DNA from: Pachypanchax playfairii
Taxonomy: Eukaryota; Chordata; Actinopteri; Cyprinodontiformes; Aplocheilidae
NCBI GenBank assembly: GCA_006937955.1
Contig: SSNP01000050.1
Location: 2,519,748 to 2,583,747, forward strand
DNA: 64,000 bases
Reading direction: 5' to 3'
Part shown: in pieces, positions 1-12,269 of the stretch
Layout of the letters: each line of letters opens with the position of its first letter
Position numbering within the stretch: the stretch's first letter is position 1
Notes under the pieces: model-generated
The model's input: only the letters and a program-made list of their open reading frames with translations
The model's database searches: none
Told to the model about the DNA's origin: nothing
Made by a program: the position numbers and the translations under genes

Positions 1-49
1 ACCCCCCCTTTTTTTAAACAGACCAAAAGCTCCTTCAGAATAAGCTTAC

Positions 50-250
50 CAAAAGTTGAAAAAACAATCCCAGGTTTGGCAAAGGGGGGTTGGGAAAAGA
101 GAGAAAGAGAGTTGGCGTCCACTCGGCGTTTTAGTCCATGCACGACTCCGGTGCCTCTGTCCAACGTGCTGAAAGCATAACACAGCCAGGGTAACTATGA
201 GGGGCCAAGCAAATATCTACACTTTTCTTTGAGAGCTCACTTTAAACTGC
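50..250 (-). other. bdnf: Probable 5' non-coding exon of bdnf (exon II-like)
   Basis: This minus-strand stretch contains the RE1 site and ends at a good splice donor, exon base 50 followed by GTAAGC at 49-44. A non-coding first exon holding an RE1 and splicing to a distant coding exon is the known arrangement of bdnf exon II. The right-hand boundary (transcription start) cannot be placed and is approximate. The bdnf coding exon is not in the window; it would lie to the left. No coding potential is visible, as expected for a leader exon. Synteny with kif18a supports the call, but the exon itself is not proven from sequence alone. Confidence 0.4.
153..173 (-). promoter_or_regulatory. RE1/NRSE (REST/NRSF binding site), probable bdnf promoter II silencer
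   Basis: On the minus strand the 21 bases begin TTCAGCACG and continue with GGACAGAG after two bases. This matches both half-sites of the RE1 consensus (TTCAGCACC, then GGACAGCGCC) at the canonical spacing, with only one or two departures. REST/NRSF binds such sites and represses neuronal genes in non-neuronal cells. In mammals bdnf exon II carries an RE1 of nearly this sequence. In vertebrates bdnf lies beside kif18a in the same orientation, and here kif18a is the next gene to the right on the minus strand. Sequence match is seen; assignment to bdnf is inferred from motif plus synteny. Confidence 0.7.
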
Positions 251-2706
251 TTGTTTCAAACACAATTTTTTTTCTTCCAAACTATGCTTCTTCTCCCCCC
301 TTGTCACGTGTATTTTCCCACCCCTTGCCAAACCAGTCCTGTTAATATTTGATCACATATTGGTCGGACATTTCCTTCCAGATTAAAGCGCCTATAGCCT
401 ATATGACAAACTCCGGTTCATTTCAGTGGACGGTCTTCTTAAAAAAAACAAAACAAACAAACAAAAAAAAAAAACAGGCAACACTCTTAACGCCAAATTT
501 CAACAGAGAATCCTGCAGCTCTGTTTCTCCTCGTGTCATGCTCAAGTGTCACAGGTAAGTGGCACATGTTGCTTTATTTTCTAAAACACGGACAGCGCAC
601 TCAATAAAAAAAAGAGAGAGAACATACAGACATGCATAAAACATAAAGCACCTCAGTGCCAACACACAGCCCTCTATAGCCTCACATCAAATCCACACAT
701 GTTATATTTCCTTACCCTCCTCACTGAACCGGCATATCCTGAGCAGAGAAATGCCACACAATCTTTTTCACACAAGCTTTGTCAACATCAGCCTCAGCGG
801 CAGACATGGGTCTCGATACTGAGTTTGTCAAGTAGAGTCCAACCCTTCCAGCAATGCGCTGCCAGACCAAACACCAAGCACGACTATTTACTTGTAATCA
901 TCTCTTATCTGCTGTGTGTTTCCATTGCTACTCACCATTTTCCCCCCTACGCTGTCCTGGAGATAGAAGTGTCTTAATATCCACTCACTCCAACAGATGC
1001 TGGTAGGTAATGTGTCTTGTTTGAAGTCATCATATGAGAACTTCTGCTGTGCTCAGTAGATCGCCCACCACTTCGCTGACTTATGAATCTAATAACCCTT
1101 TGCAATATCGGCGTGCTTAAACTCTCTTAGGCAACACCTTGGTGGCTCCACTGTAAAGACAAATAAACAACCAAGCCGAGCTTGTCAGAAAAGCTTGTAG
1201 AGATATACGTAACACCCTCGCCCGGACAACGCCATTAGGGGTCTTACGTGATTGAAATGAGCGACGGCAAGCGCAAGTTCATGGGAATACTTATGTTCCA
1301 GGCTGTTCGCTCGTTCACTGACTCAAATCTTTCAATCCGCACTCAGGAACAATGACGGACATAAAACTTCGGACTTATTCACGTGTTTGTGGTTTTAGCC
1401 TGTAAACTCCCTATTTGGCGAAGGGCCACGGGCCTATTACGCGCAACTTGGTCATTTAGTTTTTTGTTTTTTTTTTCTCCAACGCGGACAAAACACAGCA
1501 GGTCGGCTGTACAAAACAAACACACATTTACAGCGCCCCTATGTCGGTGTGTCAAGTTCTCCAGAAACTTGTTGCTGCTCAAAAACAAACCCCCCTCTGC
1601 GGGTTTTTTTTCTTCCTTTCCTCATCAACTGGACCGAACTCTCTCTCTTATATATACTTACACTGTCGATTTCTGCTGGAAATGCTGCGTATCTTTTTTT
1701 TTCTTTGGTCCCCCTCCTCCTCGAACAATACAAAGAGAAATTAAAAAAAAAAAGTTACTCCACGTCCCTTTCAAAGGCAAAAACACCCAGAGGCGCGACC
1801 ACAGAGTTTCAAGTCAGGTATGAGACTTTTCGATCAGGAATATCTGGAAGTTCAAAGGCGAAATGTGTTTTCAGTAAAATTCCATCAGTTGCTCTGCCAA
1901 CACTCAGCCATCTGATTGTTATGCAGTGACGAAGCGCTGTGCTTTGCAAGTGAAGCCCCAAATGTACTAAGTAACATGAGTAATAGGTGATATTTGCCTG
2001 ACTCTTTGTCAGCATCCCAAACTTTTTAGAGTGAGTGTAAGAGAAGTGTCATTCTTATGATATAAATGACTTTTTTTTTTTGGTCATAGTTTAAGGAAAT
2101 CACGCAGCATGGGTGGCGTCTTATTAGAACAAGTGGGTGTGCTCTGCTTGGAGACAATGAATGGCACCGGAGTGAGAGATCTTTTGGACTTCTCTCCCAG
2201 ATCATCAAAGACCTCTAGGTAACAAGAAGCCACTCAGACCTGTCAGTCTGGCACCCAGTTCGCTTGCTTGTGAAGACTAAATGAGGGAGGGGGGGTAAAA
2301 GATTTGACTTTGCTTCCATTTCTGTCACTATGGAGACAAAGATGTACGAATGTCTATGGTCAGTGTCACTTGTTACCTTTGTAACAACTTGTGACAGACT
2401 CACAGACCTTCTAATTGATTCTGATCTGGTCTGAGGACACACATGGACCGTGTCAGCCCACTTTAGGAGCCACAAATAACTTCGACGTATTTTTACTTCA
2501 TTTCGTGTCAATACATTTCTACCACAAAGACACAAGATGGCATAATCAGATAAAATTAGCATCCTTCCTTTTCTTTTTTTTTTTAGTGGATTTGGTAGTC
2601 GTCACTTGCCAAGGAAGATGCAGCCTTTCATGCCTGCAACAAGTGCTGGACATGAGAATCACACGTCGCTTATTATCCTTGAACTCACCCCTTGTAGGTT
2701 TTTCAC

Positions 2707-2738
2707 GGGTGGAGGTGGGGGGTGGTGGTGGGTGGGGG
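2707..2738 (+). repeat. G-rich tract, potential G-quadruplex
   Basis: Runs of three to six G separated by one to three bases (GGG, GG, GGGGGG, GG, GG, GGG, GGGGG) cover about 32 bases. Such spacing is compatible with a quadruplex. No associated gene is seen. Confidence 0.5.
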
Positions 2739-5700
2739 AGCTACTCATTACAGGCTCCTGATAAAAGGCAGCAGCCATGTAAAGAGAGATGCGGCGCATT
2801 CCAGCTGTGGGTGGACAGCTTGAAACGCCTGACATGATTAAACGATCAGGATGTATGTTTCGCCGTCACATCTCAGGGCTCCTACCATCGTCCTACTCTC
2901 GGGCCTTTATGCTTTCTGACGTGGTAACTTGACTTGCTCCTACTTGTGATGTTGTTAACACTTCCTCTGCTCCCACAGCTTTTTCGCAGACTTTGTTACT
3001 GACTCATGTTCGTCTCTATTCCACTATCCATGCCCTCCCCCGCACTCTTCACCATAATGATCATCTTATGGCTGAGTACGAGGTCACAGATCAATCACTT
3101 CGTCCCTCCCCACCCCCTGGGCTGCATATGACAGCATGGCAGAGCTGCAAAGACACTTCACCTCTTTTGAGCTTAGTCTTTGGAACTTTTAAGCATTTGT
3201 GAAAGTCTTATTCAAACAAGCAACTTGAGACAGAACACAGAAACAAATATGGGCTTTAAAAACACAGAAAGTGACATAAAAACATCACCTGATCACCACA
3301 TGTACAGTTTAGCAGATCAACTCTCTCTTTAGCGGCTTCTCGATTGCCACTTTTTGTCTTTTCCTGCCTTCAAAATGTCATTTCTGCCAAAGATTTGCTC
3401 ATGAAAGCCTGAAAACGAACTCCTTCCCTGACACCATTTTAACACAGCTGCCTTTATACTTTCCTGTTTACATCTGCTAATCACATTTGGGCCCCATCAG
3501 GTCTCTGGAATCATTATTAAAATGGAGAGTACCGGCCGAAAACTTTGAGTCTATGAGCGCTCTCCTCCTCCTTGATGTAATGACAACTATTAAATGTGGA
3601 TGGATCCAGTTGGGGCTGTGTGCATCATCATTACTCTGTCTTAATCTTTGTTCCATAAATATTGATAACATGTGCCCCCACGTCATCAGCTACTAGTACC
3701 TGCTGTTATAAATAGAAGCAGGTTATCTCTTACTGTCAGATCCCGCTTTACCTCTTGTATCTACAGGAAGTTGGGCTCTAGGACAAACAAAGAGCAGACA
3801 GAAAACAACAAGTAGTCTGATTACACGCCAGTAAATCAAACTCCCGCTCCTTTTTGTCTCCGTCGATGTTAAAACAAATTGGATTGTGGAGTGAAATAAA
3901 CTGCCAAGTATATATAAAAAAAAGCTGTGATTTATTTCACATAAGGATCTAATTTCTCTCAGAAATAATGAACCATAATTACTCAATGGCCCCGTCAAAG
4001 CAGCTTAGTGCCGTCACCCTGTTGACATTGTGCTTCCCGCTGTACATCTGTCATTCTGTAGTGTAGCTTCATAATATTTCTTTGGAGTGTGGAATTAATT
4101 ATCAGGCTCAGTTGGTGACTCAGAGCTCAGGTCCTCAGAAAGTAATGCAGCCCGTAAATAATCGCCCCACTGCCACCATACTTCACACTGATGGCGAGCG
4201 CTGCATTTGTGCTAATTTTGCTGTTCTATGTATAGTGTCACGGACAGTGTCAGGATGAAGGATATTCGGGTTGCCCCAGTAGCTGAGCGGCCTGAAATTA
4301 CACTGTAAGTGCTGCTGTGACACTGATGGTCTCTCTGTCTGGTTTTTGCTGCATACCGTATCATCTGTCCTCCCTTTACCAGCTTGTACTCGTACCAGGT
4401 GACTATGTAAACTCTGTCTTTAGTGCCTGGGGGCAGAAATCTGTAGCTCTGGGTGTGACATATGGGCGCATTGATCTTCTAACTCTGACTAACCTCTGCC
4501 TGCACAATAGCGTGGAGTGGAGGATGCAGCCTGTCTGCCAGGATGACTGCCTGAGCGAGACGGGTAATCTTGGGCCTGCCACCTAAAGGCTGCCAAACTA
4601 CAGCAGGGAAACAAGGAGGGTAAGCACAAAAGTTTGGGCTTTAATGATCTGGAATGTGTCAGTTAAAATCCTTTCTTGGTCAACAACTAAAGCGAGCACA
4701 GAAAAATAGATCTAAACTCGTCTCTGATCAAATATTGCCCCAGGACTGTGACCGAAATGAATGCAGTGCATTTTAATTCTGCAGCTTGTTGCTTTGAGAT
4801 GAGATTGTGTGTGTGTGTGTGGAGCGGTGCAGATTTGAATAGATATATTTGCATCTTGTTGCTTAGCCAAAGGCATTATTGGTTCCCAGTGGTGGTGACC
4901 TGAAATTTTGCATGCACAGCAACGCTGCAAATGGTGGCCCCTTGATGCTGAAATGTTGGACAGAAGAAGCAGGAAGCACTGACCTTCAGAGGAGCACATG
5001 CACGTAACACACGTCGCCCGTGATGCTCACATTTCATGGTTGTGCTTCCCTCACAGTTTTCCCTCTGAACCCTGGAAGAAAAGGAGAAACAGCACAAAAC
5101 GTTTGTCTCCATTTGGGCTGCGATGTTTTAGACAGATTGTGTTTTGATTGTCAAAATACATTCCTGTCCATGCACTACTCTATCTTTTTTTTTTTTTTTA
5201 AGAGCCAGACTTGCTGGAATGTAACAAAAAGTGACTGAAAAGTTGACTCTGACAATAAAAGAGAAAATGTGTGGTTATTTCTTATGGCTTACAGATGTGC
5301 AGCTGCACAAACAGGATCCATGTGGTAGATCACGAGCTCAGACATTTGCTTTATCAGATATCACGAAGGTGGACTCATGCACCACAAGCTGTTGACCTCT
5401 GAACTGGACACTGAGACCTTCTATCTTCTTATTCACATACACACAGAAAAAAAAAAAAAGAAAACTGACACTGCTTTTTTTATTACAGTAACGTCTGGCA
5501 GTGTTTAATCTTTCGTCAGTGTTTAGGTTTCCACTCAAAACCACCAGCCAGTGTAAATACTCTGCTGTAAAATCCACTAAGTTGAAATAAAAACTCTGTC
5601 AAAGGCTTTAAAACAAAAATGTTTTTTTTTTTCTGTATTATATGTAAAATCCCCTTTTTGACCCCTATACTAAAAATACTGAGAGGGAAATAATCTTTAT

Positions 5701-8584
5701 CTGCTTAAGCACTCATGGGCACCCAGGAATGGCAGGGTCAAGAGTTTTAGCTCTATTACTGGCTCTCTGATATAAAAGACAGCAGCAGAAGCCTGAACAG
5801 GAGGCGGAGGCTCGTAACTTGGAAGCTGGCAGTTTAAATCCCTGAGCTGCAACACTGCTCTCTGCTTTCAGAGCAACTGCCAAAGGTGCAGTTTCACAGA
5901 ATCCCTGAAGTCTCGGCTGGTCAGCGAGTGTGAAACGAGGATAACGGGCAGGTTCTGGTCTCATCTGCAACAAATATGTTACAAAACTTCCTTCTGAACC
6001 CAGAAGTTTATGTTGAGACTTTTAGATGCTTTTTAAGGTGAAAATCACTAATAAAAAAGATTATTAATGATGGCAATAGAAGCTTTTTCACACATGCCCA
6101 CTAGCTATAGTTTGATCTTATCAGCACTAAATTTTAGAACATGCTAAAAAGGTTCATTGTTAAAAGGGAAAAAAAAGCAAATTTGGAATTTAAAATGAGC
6201 AACTTTTGTTTTAGGAAAATATCATACCAAGCTGGGAACAGCATTCATGGTTATTTCAACCTATTTTTTCTAAGTAGATTCTGAAAGCAAAAATGAATCT
6301 GTTTTATACTTTGAAAAAATATTCAACATAAAGAGTCGTCAAGGCCTTTAGTTTTGACGTATGAGCTTTTTTCAACAGATATGCAGACTTTTGTCTGATT
6401 TTTGTCACTTTTAAGTAGAAAGTTTGATGATCTAACACAAAGCAACAAGTGGATTTTAAAATAAAGATTTATTTTAAAAGCATTTTTTCAGATTTTTATT
6501 ATTTTTTTGGGCTTTGTTTCTTTCAAAAGTTTGATTTGATGATATTTTACTTGTAACATGTTCACAATAAGAAAATATGATCTGTGTGAATGTGTTGATG
6601 TGCTGATATATTTCAAAACGTTGCTTTAGAATAAAATCTCACAAACATTCTCGGCTAGAACATCTGGAAAGAAATGAAACAACAATTGTCAATTTTATGA
6701 GAGTGAAACTCCACATGCTGATTTAAATTGTGTTACATGATCAAAATCAACTTAATAATGTAGAAACATTGTCTTTGGTTAACATGAAATCTGATTATTG
6801 ACAACAAGTTTCCATACAGGTCACTAAAGTGTTTGACAGAACTTAATCCGTAAAACATAAATTATGGAAAAATAAATATGTAAACAGCAATGATCATTAA
6901 ATCTTACAAACAATAAACAAATAAAAATACAAGAAATTTGAGTTTAATATTTTGTTATTAGTTATTGCTATTAAATATATGCACACTTTGAATTTAATGA
7001 AGCTGTTTACCTCTTTAACGTCTCGTGTTTTTGGCGTCTTTTTTCTTTACTAATAAACTGTCAACTGTTTTTGGCTGCAACATGTATAAATAAATAAATA
7101 AATACATTTTCAATAAATTTAAAAGGTGTTTTAGAAGAAAAAATGAAGAAAAAACAAACTCAGAACATCTGATAGACAGATGTTTGCTCAGCACCGATAA
7201 TGGATTCATGGATGTGTCATTTCCAAGAATCAATTACCAATAACTATTAATGTTTTATAAATAATTTTTAGTTTTGATCTGCCGTCTCACAGGACTGTTT
7301 TTCACTCCTCAGAAAGAAACTCAGGTCTCAGAACAGCTGCAGTGTTTTAGGATTTATGTCATACTTTTCTTTACATTGTAGATTTTGGATTATCCTGTTT
7401 TTGATGAATAACAGCCTGAAGGACGACAATCATAACCATTCAAGTTTATATTAAAGTAAATAATCTGAATCTTTCAACAATTTGAAGTAATGTTGAGGAT
7501 TTTTTCCCCGATTAAAAGGCATTTTTCACAAATTGTTTGACAATTTCCCCTTTAATACTTCAAAGACGTTAACTCTCTCTTTTCTACCTGTGGAAAAAAA
7601 AAAATCAGAAAATGTTTTTAATGTTCTTTCAACTCGTCCAATTTTCAATTTTTTGACACATTCTCTTTGTAGTATTTTCAAATAAATACGGTTTAAACAA
7701 TCTACACAGAAACAGCTTTTGTTTACGTTTTACTCAGACTTAGCACAGGTATGAATGACCCCCCCCCAAAAAAAAAAGTCTAACAAGATACCCGATTACA
7801 GGTGACAGACAGACAGTGGGCTGAAAGTTTAAAATAAAGGTCTTAAAGTGAATAAAAGCTTCAGAATGAATGGTGACGGAATTGTTAAAGATAATACAAA
7901 GGAGTGGGATTTCTTGTGTATTTGTCTGCAAGGGATATCCCAGCCAAGTTTCTCCATACATCAAAGGACCGCCACAAATAAAAGCACACTTGTCAGGGGT
8001 GAACAAACTGCCTCCTTTATGCCTCCAACTAACCAAATTCAGACTCACAAAGCCTTTGGATGTACGACACTGCAAAGAAGACGCACTATTCAGATGACAT
8101 GCTTAGCTCTCTGGTGGTTTGCGGTGTGCTTTTGTCTGTCCTGAGCAGGACAGATAGATAATATCACTGAATAAAAATCCTTTCAGTCTCTTTTACTCCC
8201 TGTTAGAGACTCCCGTTACACCCCCACCCCCCTCATATACCCCGCACCATTCTTTCTTTTCTTAAACAAAGTGAAGCGAGATAACTCTTGCAGCCCTCAG
8301 GCCTAATGCCCAAAATAAGTCTCAGGTTCATTCAGTTTTGTTTAATTTTTTTTCCTGCTTTTAACAAAGAGTTGTGTTCAAAGTGTAGTCCGACAAAACG
8401 GACACGTTTTTCTGTTGACAGGAGATCTTTGTCAGTTGTATCTCGAACAAATAAATTCTCATCATGTTACACACCAACACATTACTCTCCCTGTTCATAC
8501 GTGCCAATAAATTTAGAGTACTAAAACGATAACAATATTTTAGGCCTTGTTTTGGATTAAAATGCTACAGTAACTTCACCAGGC

Positions 8585-8608
8585 CTGTGTGTGTGTGTGT
8601 GTGTGTGT
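8585..8608. repeat. (TG)12 microsatellite
   Basis: An uninterrupted TG dinucleotide run of about 24 bases, typical of teleost intergenic DNA. Confidence 0.9.
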
Positions 8609-8723
8609 AAACTCTGTAATCATGACACACCCAAAACACCAACATTTAGGCATAAAGATGGTTTTTACAGAAGCAGTTAGAAAACAGGAAGTGGAAGTTG
8701 AAGCAGAAACACGATGAGCCACC

Positions 8724-8945
8724 CAGTGGCTGGTTCCAGTACAAGTTTTAAGCCCCACCCCTTTGAGATGGCACATTTTCCTGACTAAAATAAATAAAAA
8801 AAAATACACCTCAGATATTGTTTTTGTTATAATTATTACTTTGCTGCTGTGTGTGAAATATTGGTTTTACTAATACATTTGTAAATAGTTATTTGATGCT
8901 TAAAACACACCAAGCGAGTAGGCGGGACTTTCAGCCCCAGACTGC
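8724..8945 (+). repeat. Dispersed repeat, copy 1 (partner at 55686-55922)
   Basis: The stretch starts with a block CAGTGGCTGGTT, then AAGTTTTAAGCCCCACCCC, and ends with a block like GCGGGACTTTCAGC. The same three blocks, in the same order and orientation with divergent AT-rich sequence between them, recur at 55.69-55.92 kb. This indicates an old interspersed element. The family is not recognised, no terminal repeats or coding potential are visible, and the ends are approximate. Confidence 0.55.
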
Positions 8946-11692
8946 CATAAATACAACTTGGCAATGGCTGTAAAGGAACTATAATGGCTTCACTTTCAAT
9001 GTGATGTTTATCTTTATATACGTAACTGGTGCAAAATTTAAATAAGAGAAGAAGAGGATGAATTTCTGAAGTTAGATTAAAGGGAGTGTTTGTTTGGTTC
9101 ATCTACACAAAAACAGCCGTCATTTCAAGACTCTTGAAAATGTTGCTTTAGCGGAAACGACGATGATGTTTTTCACATTCCTAAAACACAGTTAGCGTGT
9201 AGATGGCACCTTGAAAATTCATCAACATTTATACACTTTTACCAATCTTTTCATGTTAAAATACCAAAATGTTTAACATTTTTATGCTTCAACTGAAAAA
9301 TCCATATTTTCTTGGAACGTATATAGAGTAACTCTAAACATACAAATACATGCATGTATATTTTATTTTGGTGCTTCGATCTGCTTTAAAAGACTTGAAT
9401 GTGTTGAATAAAATAAAGGGAAAAAAGCCTTTGAGTGAATGCAATGACTCATCACCAGGGTCATTTGCCTTTCACTGCAAATGAGTGTGGGTGTCTGCCT
9501 AAGTTGCGCTTATAAGCTGGATATTGTTTTTTAATCATGCGAGATAGAAGGAAAGGGTGAAAAAGAGAGACCTATTGTTTGTGCACACAGTATGCATGAG
9601 AGATAGTGGAAGCACGAGTGTGTATGTTGTGTGTCACCGAGACAAAGACCGAGGGCACTATTTGAAGTCATAAAGCTGCAGTTTGAGGAGGGGGACGCAT
9701 CTTTTTTAATCAAACAGGTGCTTCGGTTTGGAAATTCCAGTTTCCTGTCATCTGGCTGAGAAGCCGTCTGTGTGTCAGCAGTAAATTATGCCTCGTCGCT
9801 GCACACTTGAGGGGAGGAAAGCACAAAAAGTGGGAGGGGTTAGTTTTCATATGCTTTTAGAGGTTCGTTTCAAGTGAGATTGTTATTATCTAAAAACAGC
9901 AAGTGATTTTCTTTTTTGCAAGTTTTTAAAACTTAAGCCAAAGGTAGGCAGGAGAAAATTTAATTAACCTTTATCTGCAGAAATCCAGCCCACATACAGC
10001 AAGAGTTATATCCATGGTAACACTTCATCTGAAAAAAGATGTGCATGAGGCTGGAATCACGCTATCATGAACACTCTCACATAAAAGCTGTCACGATCGG
10101 GAATTAAACAGACGATTAATGCTTTTAAATGCTAATGTAACTCCATTACATTTGATAAGAAACAGGGAATCTCTTTCACCAAAACACAAAAAAAGGGTCT
10201 GAACTGTCAGTTATCAACATCTCTCTTTATAACGTGGAGGTTCAGCTCAGAAACAAGAAGATTTACTAGTGAAATAAACACAATTTAACCAAAATGTTCA
10301 AGTACAAAAGTTGTAAATCTTTAGATTTCCTTCCATGCAGTTCAGGTTACTGCACATGCTCGTTCACGTCTATGAAATATCCAAACCATATGACGTAAAC
10401 TCTGATATTTCTCAGGTGGATGATGTGTTACAGCTTCAATAAACAGATGATCACAATTCTAAATGATACCAAACACCTTTTTCTGCCACGTTCTAGTGTT
10501 TTCCAGTCCTGGTGCTCGTTGACCACGATCCTGCATGTTCTAGATGATCCCCTGCTCCAACCCACCTGATTTAATGTCTAAAAAAACCTGTTCAACATGA
10601 CCTGAAGTTCTGCAGAACCCAGTTGACTCACTCACATCAAGTTCTGTTCATGTTCCGTCACCAGATTTTAATTTCCGGGGCTGTTCGTTCCAAAAGCATG
10701 TCGGCGCTGCTTCCCTTCTTTTTTTTTTTGTAAACATGCCACAAACAGCCTCAAACTCTAATCCTCTGGTTATTATCACGACCACAACGAGGATCCAAAA
10801 ACCCAAACACACACTTATATTTGGCAACAAGCCCAACAGCGTTGCTTTATTTGAAAATGTAATTTAACCAAAATCATTAACTTTTTCTGAGCATCATTAA
10901 CTGGTTTTGTGTGTAAAACTTTCCTCCAGTGTTTTAAATCCATGAAATATGTTTCTATTCCTCAAAGTGATTTAAAACAGACAAATATTGTCCTTTTGGT
11001 GAAGGACACCGGGACGGAACAGTCTTTTGAAGGTTGTTAAAAGACGTAGATAAAGGAAATGTGTTCGTGTTGAGTTTAGAGGATTCATATGTTTCAGATG
11101 GAAGTTGAAGGGATCAACGCAATAAAGAGACACAGCCAACTTCAGTTCACATAAAAATCCTCAAAAATCACCCCCCTAAAAAATAATCTGTACTTTTATC
11201 AAAAAGTTAAATGTTGTTTGGGAAAACATTAAATTTTACTATAGAGGATTTCAGCAAGACACATTTTATTCTTTGACCAGCTGATTATAAGCTGAACCTC
11301 GAAAATAAGCGTTTCTTGTTCGATTAAATTTACAAGCAGTCAGATCTGAGTTAAAATGAACTCCACGTGTCAGTGAACAGTCTTTAAATGGACATGCAGA
11401 TAAAATGACAGCAAAACGGATCAGAATTCAGTTTGATTTCTGTGAAGAGATTTACTGAATTTGTGATTTTATTTTTCAACATTTCTCTGAGGTCAAATGT
11501 TCTGAACAAACCTAAAGGGTAGAGTGATGCAACGTGGTGTGAACACACCCACACAGTCCTGAGAGGAGGTCTAATGAAAACACCTGTGTAGGTGTTCCAA
11601 TTAGACCGGAATAAAAAGTGAAGTGAAAAAAAAAGATGGTCGCCTGGATGAAGGGTCTGTGAAGTAAATCCACCTTCCTGTGCAGCACGGTG
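8946..11692. other. Intergenic stretch without recognised genes
   Basis: AT-rich DNA with short homopolymers. No exon-like open frame with splice signals and no recognisable RNA gene was found. Confidence 0.6.
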
Positions 11693-12269
11693 TTTAAAGA
11701 GGCCATTTCATATTCATTTCAGGACTTTGTGGTTATTTCTTAAGTATTAACCAGTAATATGAAACATTTTATATCTAAAAAACATCAGGAAACACTGATT
11801 AACAGACCTTTCAATCTGTCTGTATTAAAATTCGGGTGGTTCTGGCTCTTTCCGTCAGGCTTCGGCAGCAGCTCGTTCATATTCATTGTTCGAATTTGCT
11901 GGACTCTGATTGGCTAATAAACTAGCCTATGAGAGCAAAGAATACTGTTTCCTGCCCCGATGCGCATTGCAACGTCAGACGTCGTGTCTTCCTGTTTGCT
12001 ACATCTTATGCTACAGCTTTTAGCCAGCAGCATGCTAGGCGTGGTTTCAACTGCGGGAGCTGATGAATACTAACAAAGGAGTTGTGACGAAACAGATACA
12101 GGCCGTTAGAACTCGGGTTTTATCACCACCTGCGTAGTTTGAGAGATTAAAACTGAAAGAGAAGTTGTTGATCTGTTTTCACCCACTATGAAGGTAAGAA
12201 CACCTGTGGAGCTAAAATATTCAACAGAAACCTCAGAAAAAACGTTTTTAATGGAAGGACCTCTTTAAA
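11693..12269 (+). mobile_element. MITE-like element, copy A (inverted partner at 53236-53808)
   Basis: About 577 bp bounded by an imperfect terminal inverted repeat: TTTAAAGAGGCC at the left, and TTTAAAGAGGTCC when the right end is read in reverse. The whole interior recurs in opposite orientation at 53.24-53.81 kb. Shared landmarks include GCTACAGCTTTTAGCCAGCAG, TAGGCGTGGTTTCAACTGCG (in copy A) and CCACTATGAAGGTAAGAAC. There is no transposase frame, so this is a non-autonomous DNA element. The ends fall within TTTAAA, so a TTAA-type target duplication is possible but not provable from one full copy. Family not identified. Confidence 0.65.

Larger units (their letters stand above)
251..8723. 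other. Non-coding stretch upstream of the presumed bdnf leader exon
   Basis: No open frame here looks like a protein; the longest (1383-1823, plus) is a product of T- and A-runs. E-box sequences CACGTG occur near 305 and 1381. A G-rich tract lies at 2707-2738, a short (TG)n near 4808-4820, an (AAAT)n run at 7085-7105 and A/T homopolymers throughout. Other bdnf leader exons and promoters could lie in roughly the first 2 kb, but I see no decisive boundary. Conserved non-coding elements are possible and cannot be recognised without alignment. Confidence 0.6.

Noticed and set aside
1383..1823. 146-codon open frame on the plus strand
   Set aside because: Driven by T- and A-homopolymers, no recognisable domain, overlapping open frames on both strands with equal claim.
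4262..4350. tRNA A-box-like GTAGCTGAGCGGCCTG
   Set aside because: No B box at proper distance and no cloverleaf that I could fold; not enough for a tRNA or SINE call.
5800..5900. Sequence resembling a tRNA-derived SINE head (GGCAGTTTAAATCCC)
   Set aside because: Only one box-like motif, no tail and no second copy seen in the window.
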